Below are positions 36,945 through 48,190 of a stretch of DNA of 64,000 bases, one piece after another. A model generated the notes under the pieces. That model had not been told where the DNA came from. It ran no database searches and worked only from the letters and a program-made list of their open reading frames with translations. The stretch's first letter is position 1, and the number at the start of each line of letters is the position of its first letter. The translations under genes were made by a program, and so were the position numbers. The DNA is from Luscinia megarhynchos (lineage: Eukaryota; Chordata; Aves; Passeriformes; Turdidae), in assembly GCA_034336665.1 (NCBI GenBank), contig CM067566.1, forward strand, positions 20,380,330 through 20,444,329, given 5' to 3'.

Positions 36945-39549
36945 TTGAGGGTAAATCATTCACTCTTTAGTACAATCTTCATCAAGAGTGTTGTGGGCTT
37001 TGTGATTTCTTCAGTCAAAATTGTAAATTTATTATTGGAAATTTATAATCTCTCCTAGTATTTTTCCTCCCCTACTGAAAAAGGGGTGGTTTGAGTGGTC
37101 TTGATTTTCTTGCTGAGCACAAAGGCAAAGAGTACAAAAGGAAAAATGAATCTTACATTATGATTTTCTGGTGGGGATTTTTTTGGGTTTTTTTTAATTC
37201 ATTTGGGGTTTTATTTGTTTGTACAGAAACATTTCCTTACATACCCACAAACCACAGTTATATTTTTCTATTGAATAACAAGTACCAGTTATATCATTAA
37301 AGATTATCTCACATCTGCAATGCTTTATGGATATATTAAACTGAATATTGTTCATGTTAATGTTATTAATGTTGTTGGAGTAAATATGAGAAGAGTTGGA
37401 GCAACCTAATAGCAGTGCTTCACCTTTGCTGAATCTCCAGATCTATGTCATTAGTGAGATAGTTTAGAAATTAATTTGAAAAACTCTATAATCTTCAATA
37501 TTTTTCTGCAGTGGGGAGTAATAAACTTGACATTTTAAACTCTAAATTGGAAGAAAATGCTATTTTTTTTCTTTTCATACCTGAAGTTTCTATAAAGAAA
37601 TGATAAGACATATTCTCATAGTTCCTTTTGAAATCACAGGAAAATGCTTGTCAATTTTGTCATAATTTGGTGTTTCACTCATGAGATTAATGTAGAAATG
37701 CATTACTTTGATGTAATAGTCTAAGTACATTACAACAAAATGAAAAGTTGAAACTGCATATTTTGAAATAATTTAAATGAAACAAGGATATGAAACAATT
37801 AATTTCAGCCTTTTACTATTTTAAAAATAAATGTATTATTGTAAAGTGTTACTTTCTTAAGAAAATGAGTTACTGATCAAATTAATTCTGCAATAATCTG
37901 AATTATTTCTTTACAGTTTTGTGTACTTCATAGGACATTGCAGTAGAATTTGCTTTCCAAAACAACTGTAACAAAGAACAATTATCTGTCTATTTCAGCA
38001 CGGCAGTCACAACAGGGCAAAGTATTGAAGGTACATCTATGGAACATACAGAGACAAGAAATATCACAAATAGGCTTTGAACTGACAGAAGTACAGCATG
38101 ATTTGGCCTTCATTCTTTTTACCCTTCAAGAGTGCTTACAATTCATTCAGTGTATTTAAACAGTTCAATTTTTTTCCTTTCACTATTCAAAGTCCTGCAT
38201 TATAAAAGGATTTCTCAGAAACAAGGTCTCAAAAACATTTTCTCAGCATATTTCAGTCCCTCTGGTCTCTTCCTCTTTCTGTGTGACAGAACCATCAAAA
38301 ATTGAAAGGCTCTGGTGGATATTCTCTATGTTATATTTTTCCATGACATAATTCTTCTAAAAATTCTCCAAAAGTATTTGACAGGATGAAGGAGCAAATA
38401 TCAACTTTTCAATAAATCTTTAAATACTCTTTTCATACAGGTCTTGTACGGCTCCTTAATTTACTCTTTATATGTGACTAAACAATTTTTTTCTTAAATT
38501 ATAAACATTTTTGAGGGGGAGGACTTTTCAGTATTCAAAGGTGCTCTTTGGGAGTCTAAAGATTTAATAAAAGGACCACCATATTGCTAAAAAGTATCAA
38601 AACCTAAAATAAATGGCACCCTTATCAAGAAATGCAAAATCATTATCTTCACTTCTAATAAAATTATGGAAAATTAATTTGAAGTACTGATTTGTGTAAA
38701 TGCTTAACAAATAAATGCTAAATCATGATTTGTTTATTTTTTAGTAACTAAGTGATTAATGGAAGCAAATTACCTGTGCAAATGGAAACACTTGATCATG
38801 ATTTCAATAAAATAAGAATGAATTTTTTAAAAAATGAATTTAAATTTTGTATCAAAATTGAGGAGGAACCTTGAGACTCGTGTTAATGGGATTTGAGACA
38901 TAGATGTGTTTCCCAGCTCTCTTCTCTTTGAAATTCTGAGTACTTGGATTTTGAAAACTAGAAATAACTCAAAATGTTTCATATAAAGGGAATGTTGATG
39001 CTTTTTTTTTTGTCCTAAACAAATAAAATAAATTCCCCCAAATGAAAATATCATGAAAATTGCTTTTTTATTTTCTGAATTGACCTTTATTCACTTCCCA
39101 AATATACTAAATATGGTTTTCTTAAAGCCATTTAAAACACAGTGATGAAATACCATCCACGCTGCAGAATTTTTTGTTCAGACTTTGTGGCTTCTAATTT
39201 AAGATGTATCAGTATCTTTATCACAAACCTTTTAATAACTAATTCTAGTGGTCTAATTTATTCTTTCTGTTATACATAATCATTTACTTTGCCAAGAAAT
39301 GCACTTTCTTTTGCAATTAAACTAATGGGTAGGCTTTGCTGACCTCAAGTAGGCATACATCAAGAAAAATTTCAAGTGACACATGAAATTATCTAACCAG
39401 TTCAAATCAAATTTTAGGTTGACATTCTTGCTCCATGAGGATCAGTTCAGATTATATTACATTTGTATTTGTACTTGACTCTCATTATGTAATTCGATCT
39501 GCTTTCCTAAGTAGAATGTAGTTTATTCAGAGAAAGAATGATACCTTGA
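36945..39549. other. Unique AT-rich non-coding DNA
   Basis: No gene or repeat family was recognised. There is a short T/G-rich patch at 37172-37220. Confidence 0.5.
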
Positions 39550-39868
39550 AATAACTCCAGGGATGGGACAATCACAACTTTTCTGGCAAACTCTTCCAGT
39601 GCTTCACCACTTTCACAGTAAAGATTTTATTCATGGTATCTAACCTAAGCCCACCCCTGTTCAGTTAAAGGCATTACCCCTTGTTTTATCTCTACATAAC
39701 TTTGCAAAAATTTCCTCTCCAGCTTTCTCATAGGACCCCATCAGCTACTGGAAGAACTCTACGAGGCCTTTTGGGATCCTTCTCTTCCTCAGGGTGAGCA
39801 ACTCCAACTCTGTAGGCCTTTCTTCATAGCAGAGGTGCTCCATCCTAATTCCTGCTTTGCATCCCACT
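39550..39868 (-). mobile_element. CR1 LINE 3' UTR copy
   Basis: Antisense CR1 order: CTCCAGGGATGGGACAATCA, CTTCCAGTGCTTCACCAC, CTTTCTTCATAGCAGAGGTG and GCTCCATCCTAATTCC. The last three correspond to the start of the 3' UTR just after ORF2. The extreme 3' tail is lost on the left. Diverged and inactive. Confidence 0.88.
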
Positions 39869-41379
39869 GAAAATTGGTGCCTGAAGTTCCTCGAAAAGTA
39901 GAACAGTTTAGTTTTACATGAAAACCTCTGCCTCACCTGGTATGGCTGACAAATGTGGCCAGACTGTGGAAAAAGAAGTTTACCAGCTGTCAGGAAAGTA
40001 CCTTATAATGTTTAAATTTCTGCTCTATGACAGTATACATTTTTCACTGTTAGGCGTTATATAGTCCATAAAAACTAACTTCTATAAGGTTTTAAGGATT
40101 AACTTCCAATTTAATTCCTTTTAAGATTATCCCTCAAAATATCCTAATGTTTTCTCTGAAATCAATAGTTTTTGTTTTCTTTTTTGTCTAAGGCTGTAGT
40201 AGTGTAAAAGAAGAAAACAAGTGTATTCTTTCATTAAAGAAAATTCATACAAATTAAGCAGGTTCACAATGGCTGATATTACTGTACTTTTTTCTTGCTT
40301 CTAGCTCTTAAAGTTAACACACGATTTCAGTTTAAATAATTCTTAAAGCAGTCTTAGCCACAGTAAATAGAATAGAATGTTTGAGTCAGTTACTCACTAA
40401 AATAAAAGCACCTCATTAAGTCTTAGTTTTGAAAGATCCATAAAGATTCTGATTTCCCAGTTTTAAATAAAATAAACATTTAGAAGCCATTTTAGACAAA
40501 AGAATATTTTCTGTTTTTATTATTAATTTGTTTAAAGATAAGAGACAAGCAAATTTCCATTTTTGCAACTACATTAGAAAAAGGTATTTTTAAAGTTTGT
40601 TTGGTTTTTTTTAAACCTTTATTACATTGATCAGTCTATCAGAATAGGTGGGCTTTGGTCCCCAAAAAAATGAAAAAATGTTCCACCTTTCCATCAGATG
40701 CCACTGTAAAAGCATATGGGTTTCACATATATCCTGTACCATGTCTAAGAGAACAGAGGATGGCTAAAGTCTCAAGGCATCTCAGCTGAAACTGGAATCT
40801 TGTCTTTAAGCAACAGAATTCTTTTAGTCATTATTTTATATATTTTAGTCACTTATTATACATGCAGTTCTCAGAATTTCAGTTCTTGTTTCTGAAGTAT
40901 TTAGAAATGCAAGCAATCTTTATCCATATAATTCCCTTAAAAATACACTTTTTTTTTTTTTAAGTAAAAATGTTATTGTTTCAGGTTTAGAAAGGATATT
41001 AATGCTCTAATTCATCTACTCCTAAAATACTCTATGTACTCTTTTGTCTAACGGCAGTCTGGATAAGAAGGAATATAAACATTTCTTCAGGCTTCCTCTT
41101 ACACTGATCAACTAGTTGAACTGCCTGGCCATTTCAGACCAGACCAAAAGTTGCACATGCAACTAGCAAGCCTGAGGCATTGGCAATCCTTTTAGGAAAC
41201 CCATTACAATGTTTTATCACCCTCTCCTGCCCTAGTAAGCATTACTTGAGAATTCCTGAAAACAAGAATGCATTTTTTAACCCCAGTGTTGTTATTCAGC
41301 CTCCTGCCCCCTTAGCCTTTAAATCCTTTTTACTGCATTCAAGAGGCAGATCTTACAATCTGACTTAGGGTTACTATGA
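39869..41379. other. Unique AT-rich non-coding DNA
   Basis: No recognisable gene or repeat. The part at 41080-41380 is slightly GC-richer and could be the eroded upstream part of the following CR1, but no motif supports that. Confidence 0.45.
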
Positions 41380-41455
41380 GCCACCTGGTCAACTGGAAGG
41401 TGGGTTTGAAGGAGATGGTATTTAAAGTTCCTTCCAACACAGATCCTTCTGTGTA
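41380..41455 (+). mobile_element. CR1 LINE terminal fragment
   Basis: Sense CR1 3' end only: AACTGGAAGGTGGGTTTGAA, GGAGATGGTATTTAAAGTTC and CCTTCCAAC, then a decayed tail CCTTCTGTGTA. About 75 bp. Confidence 0.75.
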
Positions 41456-41989
41456 TAAAGTTTAAATTGCAGGGTAGTTGTTAGTTTTTATCAGTGAGAA
41501 AGATTAATTAAATACACTATAGATAGCAAATAGTTAAATCCTTTGCACATATTTAGAGATTTTCATCAGGAGAGAAAACATTTCATTTGAGAGTAATGAT
41601 TAGGATTCACGTATTCTATTAAAGCTTCCTTATTTTTGTATCCTCTGTCCTTTGAACTGATAACTGTTGCTAGTCACACTGAATAAGCTAATTATTGCAC
41701 ACTTATGTTTCTGTTTAAACACATCTGCTCTGACTGGAATTGCAGAAGAAATACACTTATGGCACTCTATTGATTGGTGAGCCATTAAGGTTCCAATTCA
41801 AGAAACACCTGCTAGTTACTCAGCCTCAGGTGCCTTGCTTGATTAGGTATTAATTCTTAAATTGATGCCAGATTCTCATTAACCTCCACATGAATAAAGA
41901 TAAGGACTAAATATACCAGTTCTGTAAAGTAAATTTTAAATGTGCTATGACTGGACTCTTTCTTAAGATAATTATTAGATCAGAGAATT
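41456..41989. other. Unique AT-rich non-coding DNA
   Basis: No repeat or gene was recognised. Confidence 0.5.
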
Positions 41990-42044
41990 ATTGAGAGCAA
42001 CTCCTGGCCTTGCTCAGGACAACCCCAAGAGCCACATCATGTTG
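41990..42044 (-). mobile_element. Short CR1-like piece, left part of a split copy
   Basis: CAACTCCTGGCCTTGCTCAG and GACAACCCCAAGAGCCAC match the antisense of a CR1 3' UTR subfamily. The continuation expected next in that subfamily (TGCTTCTTGAACTCTGGCAG) appears only at 42676, about 630 bp further on. This suggests one CR1 copy split by a later insertion. Confidence 0.5.
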
Positions 42045-42664
42045 CTATGACCTGCCTCTTAGGCAGAGTAACTGAGGCTGGTGTTAATAGATCCCTTGGG
42101 TTGAATTAAAGTGAAACAACATTGAATGACCAGTGTATATATGAGGCAGATTCATTTTAAAACAATTTGGTTGCAGCAGAAAGGAGGTATTTATCTGGTT
42201 TTGTTCTTTTCTATAAAAATATAGTAGAGAAAATATATAAGGAAAAGATAGAAAGAGAAGTACAAAAGAAGATAGTAGAATGGAAATATATCATGTCCTG
42301 TGGATCCGCTGATCTTTTCTATTTTGATGTTTGTGTGCAGAGTGGTGGTTGCAATCTTAATTCGTTGGGGATGTGACCCATGCAACGAAGAGTCTGTCAA
42401 ATTACCTACATTTGGTCTTATGTGGGAACACCTTGATATCTCCACTGGGATGGGGGGGGTAGTTTACACTGTTGTGTCTTGTCTGAAGGGAGGAGATTAG
42501 CATGATAAAAGCATTACTCCATCTCTGTAGGATCTGCTTCTTATCGGCATTTTCCCTATCTGGAATGAAAACACTTTGTTTAAGACAGCAGTCCCTGGTT
42601 GTCGGGATAAGGACAGATGCAGGGCTCAAACAGACTGTCCAAGCAGCGTTACATGTGCCTCACA
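42045..42664 (+). mobile_element. Unclassified insertion inside a CR1 copy
   Basis: This 620-bp segment separates two CR1 pieces that would be contiguous in an intact antisense copy. It starts AT-rich and becomes GC-richer, with no open frame over about 80 codons and no CR1 motif. Orientation is uncertain; it is given as plus only because the A/G-rich part precedes the GC-rich part. A solo LTR is the likeliest explanation, but terminal TG...CA and a target duplication could not be fixed. Its edges are set by where CR1 similarity stops and resumes. Confidence 0.4.
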
Positions 42665-42985
42665 GTGTTGTGTCAATGCTTCTTGAACTCTGGCAGGCTT
42701 GGTGACCACTTCCTTGGGAACCTGTTCAAGTGCCCAGTACCCCCTGAATGAAGAATCGTTTCCTAATATTCAGTCTAAATCTCCTCTAAAACACGTTCTT
42801 CCTTCAAGTCCTAAAATTAGTCACCAGAGAGAAAACATCAGTGTTTGTATCCTCACTTCCCCTCGTGAGGAAACTGTAGACTGAAATGATGTCTTTCCTC
42901 AGACTCCTCGTCTTCAGGCTGAACAAACCAAGCTGCTTCTCAAACAGCTTCCCCTCTTTGTATCAATTTCTTTTCAATTTAAATG
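42665..42985 (-). mobile_element. CR1 LINE 3' UTR copy, right part of a split copy
   Basis: Antisense CR1 in canonical order: TGCTTCTTGAACTCTGGCAG, GGGAACCTGTTCAAGTGCCC, TCGTTTCCTAATATTCAGTC, CCCCTCGTGAGGAAACTGTA and TCTTCAGGCTGAACAAACCA. It is 5'-truncated near 42985 and continues the piece at 41990. Confidence 0.9.
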
Positions 42986-43084
42986 TAAATAATTCTTCAA
43001 AGCTTTTAGTATTAAACATAAAGAAAATGCAGTTGGTCTCATTAAATCAGGATGATCTTGCTAATAATAGGTCAGCTGTTTTAA
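42986..43084. other. Short AT-rich spacer
   Basis: About 100 bp between an antisense and a sense CR1 piece, with no recognisable content. Confidence 0.4.
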
Positions 43085-43162
43085 AAGTACTTGGTCCTAC
43101 TTGAGTAGGTGGAAGTAGACCAAATAAACTCCAGATTTCTCTTCCAACCTCAATCACTATGT
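43085..43162 (+). mobile_element. CR1 LINE terminal fragment
   Basis: Sense CR1 3' end: GGTGGAAGTAGACCAAATAA, CTCCAGATTTCTCTTCCAAC and CTCAATCACTATG. It abuts the next LTR directly. Confidence 0.72.
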
Positions 43163-43661
43163 AAGTTTATGAAGAATAATTTATTACCAAATAAAACCAG
43201 AGCAAGAGTGTTAAAAAACTGTTAAACAGGTCCCCACACCCCCTCCATTTTTGCCAACATTCTACTCCTTCATTCCTGACTTTATTTCTCCCTGGTCACA
43301 GTCTCTGCCAAGAACCTCCCCAGGGAGGATGGTAGGTGGAGGGGTGAGGGGTAAGGATAACTGCTGCAGGATGGATCATTCCCATATATTCGAGGTCTTC
43401 AGGAAAAAGATCTCCAGCATGGGATCCCTGTGGGCCATGATCCCTGTCAGGTAATATCCAACTGCTCCCATGGACTGCAGGGAATACTTGTTCTGCCACG
43501 GGATCTCTAACCTGGTTCTCTAACTTGCCCTGTTTCTTCTCTGAGCTTGAAGAACTTGCAGAACTACTTCTCTCTGCCATGGGGCAGCCCTGGACTCCAC
43601 TCCCTGAAGTCACCTCTGCAGCCCTCCAAGGACAATGCCTTGCCATGGGAAACCCAATGCA
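43163..43661 (-). mobile_element. Truncated LTR, family A
   Basis: Reverse complement of the family seen at 7937 and 58610. The right edge reads TGCATTGGGTTT on the minus strand, the family 5' terminus, followed by CATGGCAAGG. The left part contains the family's TGGTAATAAATTATTCTTC (minus strand, about 43170-43190), so the 3' end is missing. Repeated CCATGG-type units occur in between (43430-43600). It is shorter than the 838-bp full copy. Confidence 0.75.
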
Positions 43662-43760
43662 ATGCTGCATCCAGTAGTGTTAGTGCTGTTCTTTCAGAAA
43701 GCAAAATGTGATCCAGAACTTCTAGATACTTCTCTGGAATTTTACAGAACAATTACTAAT
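43662..43760. other. Short unique spacer
   Basis: No recognisable content. Confidence 0.4.
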
Positions 43761-43762
43761 AT

Positions 43763-43793
<31 letters not shown>

Positions 43794-43838
43794 TTCTCAT
43801 TATCTTAATCTTTATCTATCTTTATCTTTATCTTTATC
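43761..43838. repeat. (ATTT)n and (TTTATC)n microsatellites
   Basis: A perfect (ATTT) array of nearly nine units occupies 43761-43795. After a 15-bp gap follows an imperfect TTTATC hexamer array (43810-43838), apparently a compound microsatellite. Confidence 0.93.
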
Positions 43839-46384
43839 ATTATATTTTTCTCTGCTTGTTAGGATTTAAAATAGTGATATGCAATTACTAGAATGTGTAA
43901 GAAATGGAAAGTAGTGCAGTCTTAGAACTAAAGATAAGGAACTTAGAGATTTTCTCTCAAGTCTAACACAAAGGATTGCAAAAATGTTCTTTTACAAAAA
44001 AGATATCTTTAAATACTCTGAAATGTCTAATTGTTTATATTTCCTAATCATTCTAAAACATGTCTTTGCACAATTTTCATTTCACTTACTGCTGAGTTCC
44101 AAAATCCTTTGGTGTCAGTAAACAGATAAGATACCCCAAGAAACCAAAAGCATCTGCACTACAAAAAATCCTTATTGATAACAGTAGTTTCTGCCTTTTT
44201 CTTGAAGATTGTGAATATCTGAATATCTTGACTATAAAATTACATGGTTAAAAATGATTGTGATTTTACGGTTTCTTTGCACTAAGGTTTTGTTCAGTGG
44301 TATTTTGAACAAAGAATATAATGTATATTATATTTTTATAAAAATTGTTTTTTAATGGGTATAATAACCTTTAATTTCAAATGTTAAGGTTTCAAACAAA
44401 AATATTCAAAGTGTCAATTAAGGTTGTCTGTGCAAACAACTCATAGCTAATTTCTTTAAAGCAGTATCATACTAAGCAAATGCATAAAAAACAAAGACAA
44501 ATTGATAATATTTTAGTCACTACTTCAATTTTTAATTTTGTTCATTTCAGCCACTTGAAACTCAAAACCATGTGAAGAACAAAAGCGTTCTTTTAAAATG
44601 ACACTTTGAAACATCTATCAGAAAAGCTTGACAGAAGAAAGACATGAAGACAGAGGTAGGAAATGAGTAACTAAAGTGTACTGAGACTTTGTGGCTGTGC
44701 TTGTGCTTGGTTGCACTTTTGCTATTGCTCAGGCAAATCTTGTCCATTGTTTGCACTGTCCCTTCCTCTTGGCTACATGATAGTGTTTCCTTGCAGTAGA
44801 GATTTACAGTTAGAAATCTGCATCCCATTCTTGCCTAAAATCGCAGTAATAACCCAAAAATCTTTTTATTCCTTTCTTTTCTGTCTCGGTGCTCAGAATA
44901 CGTCTCTGATACACATTTCAGCACATACCAAATCCCTGTGCAATTTTATCTGAGATGGATTCAATTCACCTCTGAAGACAATATTTATTAGTTCTCCAGA
45001 CAAATTAAAAGACCCTGACGGTTAAATGAAGTCCCATTTTATGTCTTAACGCATCTCCATAAGGGACATTCATGTCTGTAACTTCATTATCTGCGTACAT
45101 TTCTCTAATACAAACAATGACTATCAATTAAAATGAGATTGAAGTGGGGCTTGGGGCAAGTATAATTTTCTTCTAATATGCATTTGAAACATCATTGCAA
45201 AAGGAAATGGTTTGTGTTTATAATGGCTTCTCCTTTGAAGTTAAGGAGATACAAACCTGGGACTCAGTTCAGCTGCTTTGCAGCAGCTCTTCCATAGTAC
45301 AATGCAGGAAGGAAATGAACTGCACCTTTGAGAGAATTTCACTGCATAGTCACAATCCCTAAGGATATTAAAGCTTCTGCAGCAGTTTCAATAAGTTCAG
45401 TTTTCTGCCTCTAAGTAAAGGGGATATGACCTGAAGTCCCATATGCCATGGATATTCTGCTTATAGCTTCCTATAATGCCAGCTGGTCTGCAATACAGAA
45501 GTGTGAAATATCTGCAAAATAATTGTCATTTAATTCACTTAGCATTTATAAATCATTGAAAGGAGCTGAAGAGAGGAAATGAAAATAAAAAAGTCGTTTT
45601 AAAAGGCAAAACAAATAAAACACTTGGGCATAGCTGAGAGATCTTACCTTGACTGAGTCACAAAATTATATAATGTAATTGTCTGAGATTTTTAAGTGCC
45701 TTTGGTCATTTTGTGATGCCCTTGAATTTATCTAGGAATATTAATAGAAACACTGGGTAATAATTACCTATTTTGAGTCCACATGGATTTCTTCCAAATT
45801 GTTCCCCTAATCTATTCCACATTGAAACTCTAGGGGAATGCAATCAAAGGCAGTAAATGAACTTACTTTGGAGCTCTCTAAGGCATTCTCAATTTGCCAT
45901 CAAACTATTACTGTAACAAATTATATTTGTGAACTCTGCAAAAAGACCTTTTGTGTTGCATTCCTTTATACATGTTTCATCTGAAAGGGAAATCTACTGC
46001 AAAAAAGAAGATAGACAAAAAATGTTTATCTGAAAAAAAGGTTTCAAATTGAAGTATTTAATGTCAGACTACTTATTGCTACTTATTCACATAATCTTCA
46101 TCAGTTGATTCTAAATTCTATCATGAATTTCTATCAGAATTAAAGTTTTCGGAGCCAAAAGAAAAGCCAAATGTTATCTGTGATCCAAACCCCTAGGATT
46201 AAAATATTTAAAGTGTTAGAATAAACAATGAACTAAGATAAGTCAAGAGGCAGAGAAAGTTACTCTTCATAATTATATTCCTTCAGCATATTTTGTTAAA
46301 AAAAGAAAAAAAAAATCAATTTCAAGCCCCGAATAGCAGTAACATAGCAAGGAAAATTTCTATCAAGAAAGTGATTTTGCTATT
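43839..46384. other. Unique non-coding DNA with conserved-looking texture
   Basis: No exon or repeat was recognised. The part at about 44980-45830 is free of simple repeats and has words common in vertebrate non-coding conserved elements (CTATCAATTAAAATG, AATTGTCATTTAATTCAC, TTAATAGAAACA). This is a guess from texture. Confidence 0.4.
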
Positions 46385-46503
46385 TTTTTTATTGTGGATA
46401 TTTCGGGGTTTTTTTGTTGTCATTGGTTTTTTGTTTGTTGTTTTTTGTTGTTGGTTTGGTTTGGTTTGGTTTGGTTTGGTTTGGTTTGGTTTGGTTTGGT
46501 TTT
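46385..46503. repeat. T/G-rich tract with perfect (TTGGT)10
   Basis: Ten exact copies of TTGGT occupy 46451-46500. They are preceded by T-rich sequence with GTTG interruptions (46385-46450). Open frames across it in both directions (WFGLV-type and KPNQT-type repeats) reflect the pentanucleotide and are not genes. Confidence 0.95.
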
Positions 46504-46997
46504 GTGGCTCTAACTTAAAAATACACAAAACAATGATTTTTTCAAAAGTTATCTAGGAATGTTTTCAGTTTAATGATATTTATGCTCCAAAATGGTCTTG
46601 AAGAAAAGAGTTGAGTTGGAGAAAATATAATCAATTTAGGGCATAACTCTTTTATTTAGCTGAGGCAGAAGAAATATTCTTCAGGAGTACAGGATTAGGA
46701 TCTTGATTATCCTTTAAAAGATGCAAAGGTACTAAATATAATTACTCATTATTTTACTTGGAAATATACCAACATAACTTAAACTGAATGTGTTACACCT
46801 GAGCATCACTAACCCAAAGCCAGACTTGAGGCTGAAATTGCTTTTACAAACGTTAAGTACTATACATCATATTTTCTTGATACAGTGGGCCTGTTTTCAT
46901 ATTGCACTTGACTATTTTATATGTTCCAAAAGGACAAAAACAAATGCAAATTTCCACTGACTTAACAATCGACTCCTATAGTCCTACCAAGACATTA
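46504..46997. other. Unique AT-rich non-coding DNA
   Basis: Nothing recognisable. Confidence 0.5.
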
Positions 46998-47232
46998 ATC
47001 ACAGAATCACTAGGTTGGAAGATATCTTCAATATCATCAAATCCATGCCCTAACACCTCAACTAAACCATGGCACTGAGGGTCACATCCAGTCTTTTTTT
47101 AAGCTCATCCAGGGATGGTGACTCCACCACCTCCTCGTGCAGACCATTCCAGTACTTATCACTCTTTCCATGAAAAACTTTGTTCTAATACCCAACCTAT
47201 ATTTCTCTTGTCACAGCTTAAGACTTAAGACC
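46998..47232 (-). mobile_element. CR1 LINE 3'-end copy
   Basis: Antisense CR1: ATCACAGAATCACTAGGTTGG, TTAAGCTCATCCAGGGATGG, TGACTCCACCACCTCCTCGT and CCATTCCAGTACTTATCACT in canonical order. It belongs to the subfamily with CCCTAACACCTCAACTAAACC, which I associate with CR1 copies predicted to have short 3' UTRs. Confidence 0.92.
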
Positions 47233-47997
47233 TTAAATTACATTAAATATAATTTTGGTTGCATTTAATAATTGCTATGGGTATACTTATCGAGTTTTCC
47301 TTTTTTTATACAAGAAAGAATTTTTCCCAATACATTATGAGCTTTTTTGCTTCTGTTGCTTATCTGTCTTACACAGTTGCATTATTTGTACCTTACAATT
47401 TCATTTACAGTTTGCAGAAAAGTGTAAATTATTCCAAACAGGGAGGAGGACCACTAGTTTCTCTGCTACTTAACAAAATTTTCTATTGAAGTGCTTCAGT
47501 AAGTCCTGCAGTCCTTAGAACTCTTGAAACAAAAGTAATTTTTATCGTTTGGTAGGAACTCTTGGTTAGAAAGAGCCTAAGCCATGATGGAGTACTGTTC
47601 TAGGATGAAACATCTATTTGTCTGTCTGTCGACCATTCTGCATGTTTTTCTTGTTGATTTTCTGATATTGTTTGAAGAAAATATGATTAACTATGAATTA
47701 CTGACTCTGACTATCTCAGAGATGAATGAACGAATGAATGAATGAATCTGTGGGGGAAAAAGGTAGGGTAGGATAGAAATAAATATTCATATTTCATACT
47801 TCTGGTAGGAACCACGTTAATCTGGTACAGGATGCAAGAAGGTTTTAGAAAATTTAGTATTTCAAACTTTGTTCACTGACCCAGCAGTTAAAGAACATGA
47901 ATAAAACTAGAAGGTAGCAGTATAGAATGTAGTGCCCGTATAGGCCTACAGGTGGAGGTTAGTTTAAAGTTCATGTTGTCCCTTAGGTTAATTTTTT
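47233..47997. other. Unique AT-rich DNA with a short (GAAT)n repeat
   Basis: A small GAAT array lies at 47721-47747. Otherwise nothing was recognised. Confidence 0.5.
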
Positions 47998-48190
47998 GTG
48001 AGAAAAGAAAAGGGGAAATTGTGTCTAAAACATGTGGCTGTTGGGAGGTTATTTGGCACTAAGGTCTTTAGGGCTCCTGAAGGATTTGTTACAAATAAGC
48101 AACTCCATTTTTCATTTCTACTGTCAGGGAACGGAATGTTACTTGTAGATAAACTGCTTAATCTGAAGGTAAAACAAGGGCTGTAGATGG
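47998..48190 (+). mobile_element. Possible ERV 3' junction (purine tract plus LTR start)
   Basis: A purine run, GAGAAAAGAAAAGGGGAAA (about 48000-48018), is followed at once by TTGTGTC. This is how a polypurine tract meets the TG of a 3' LTR. The next 170 bp are mixed in composition with ACAAATAAGCAACTCC. No retroviral coding sequence and no far end were found, so this is a weak call. Confidence 0.3.

Noticed and set aside
43296..43670. 124-codon minus-strand frame
   Set aside because: It lies in the sense strand of a truncated family A LTR; LTRs of this kind are non-coding.
46293..46556. Repeat protein WFGLV / PNQTK frames
   Set aside because: Direct translation of the (TTGGT)10 microsatellite.
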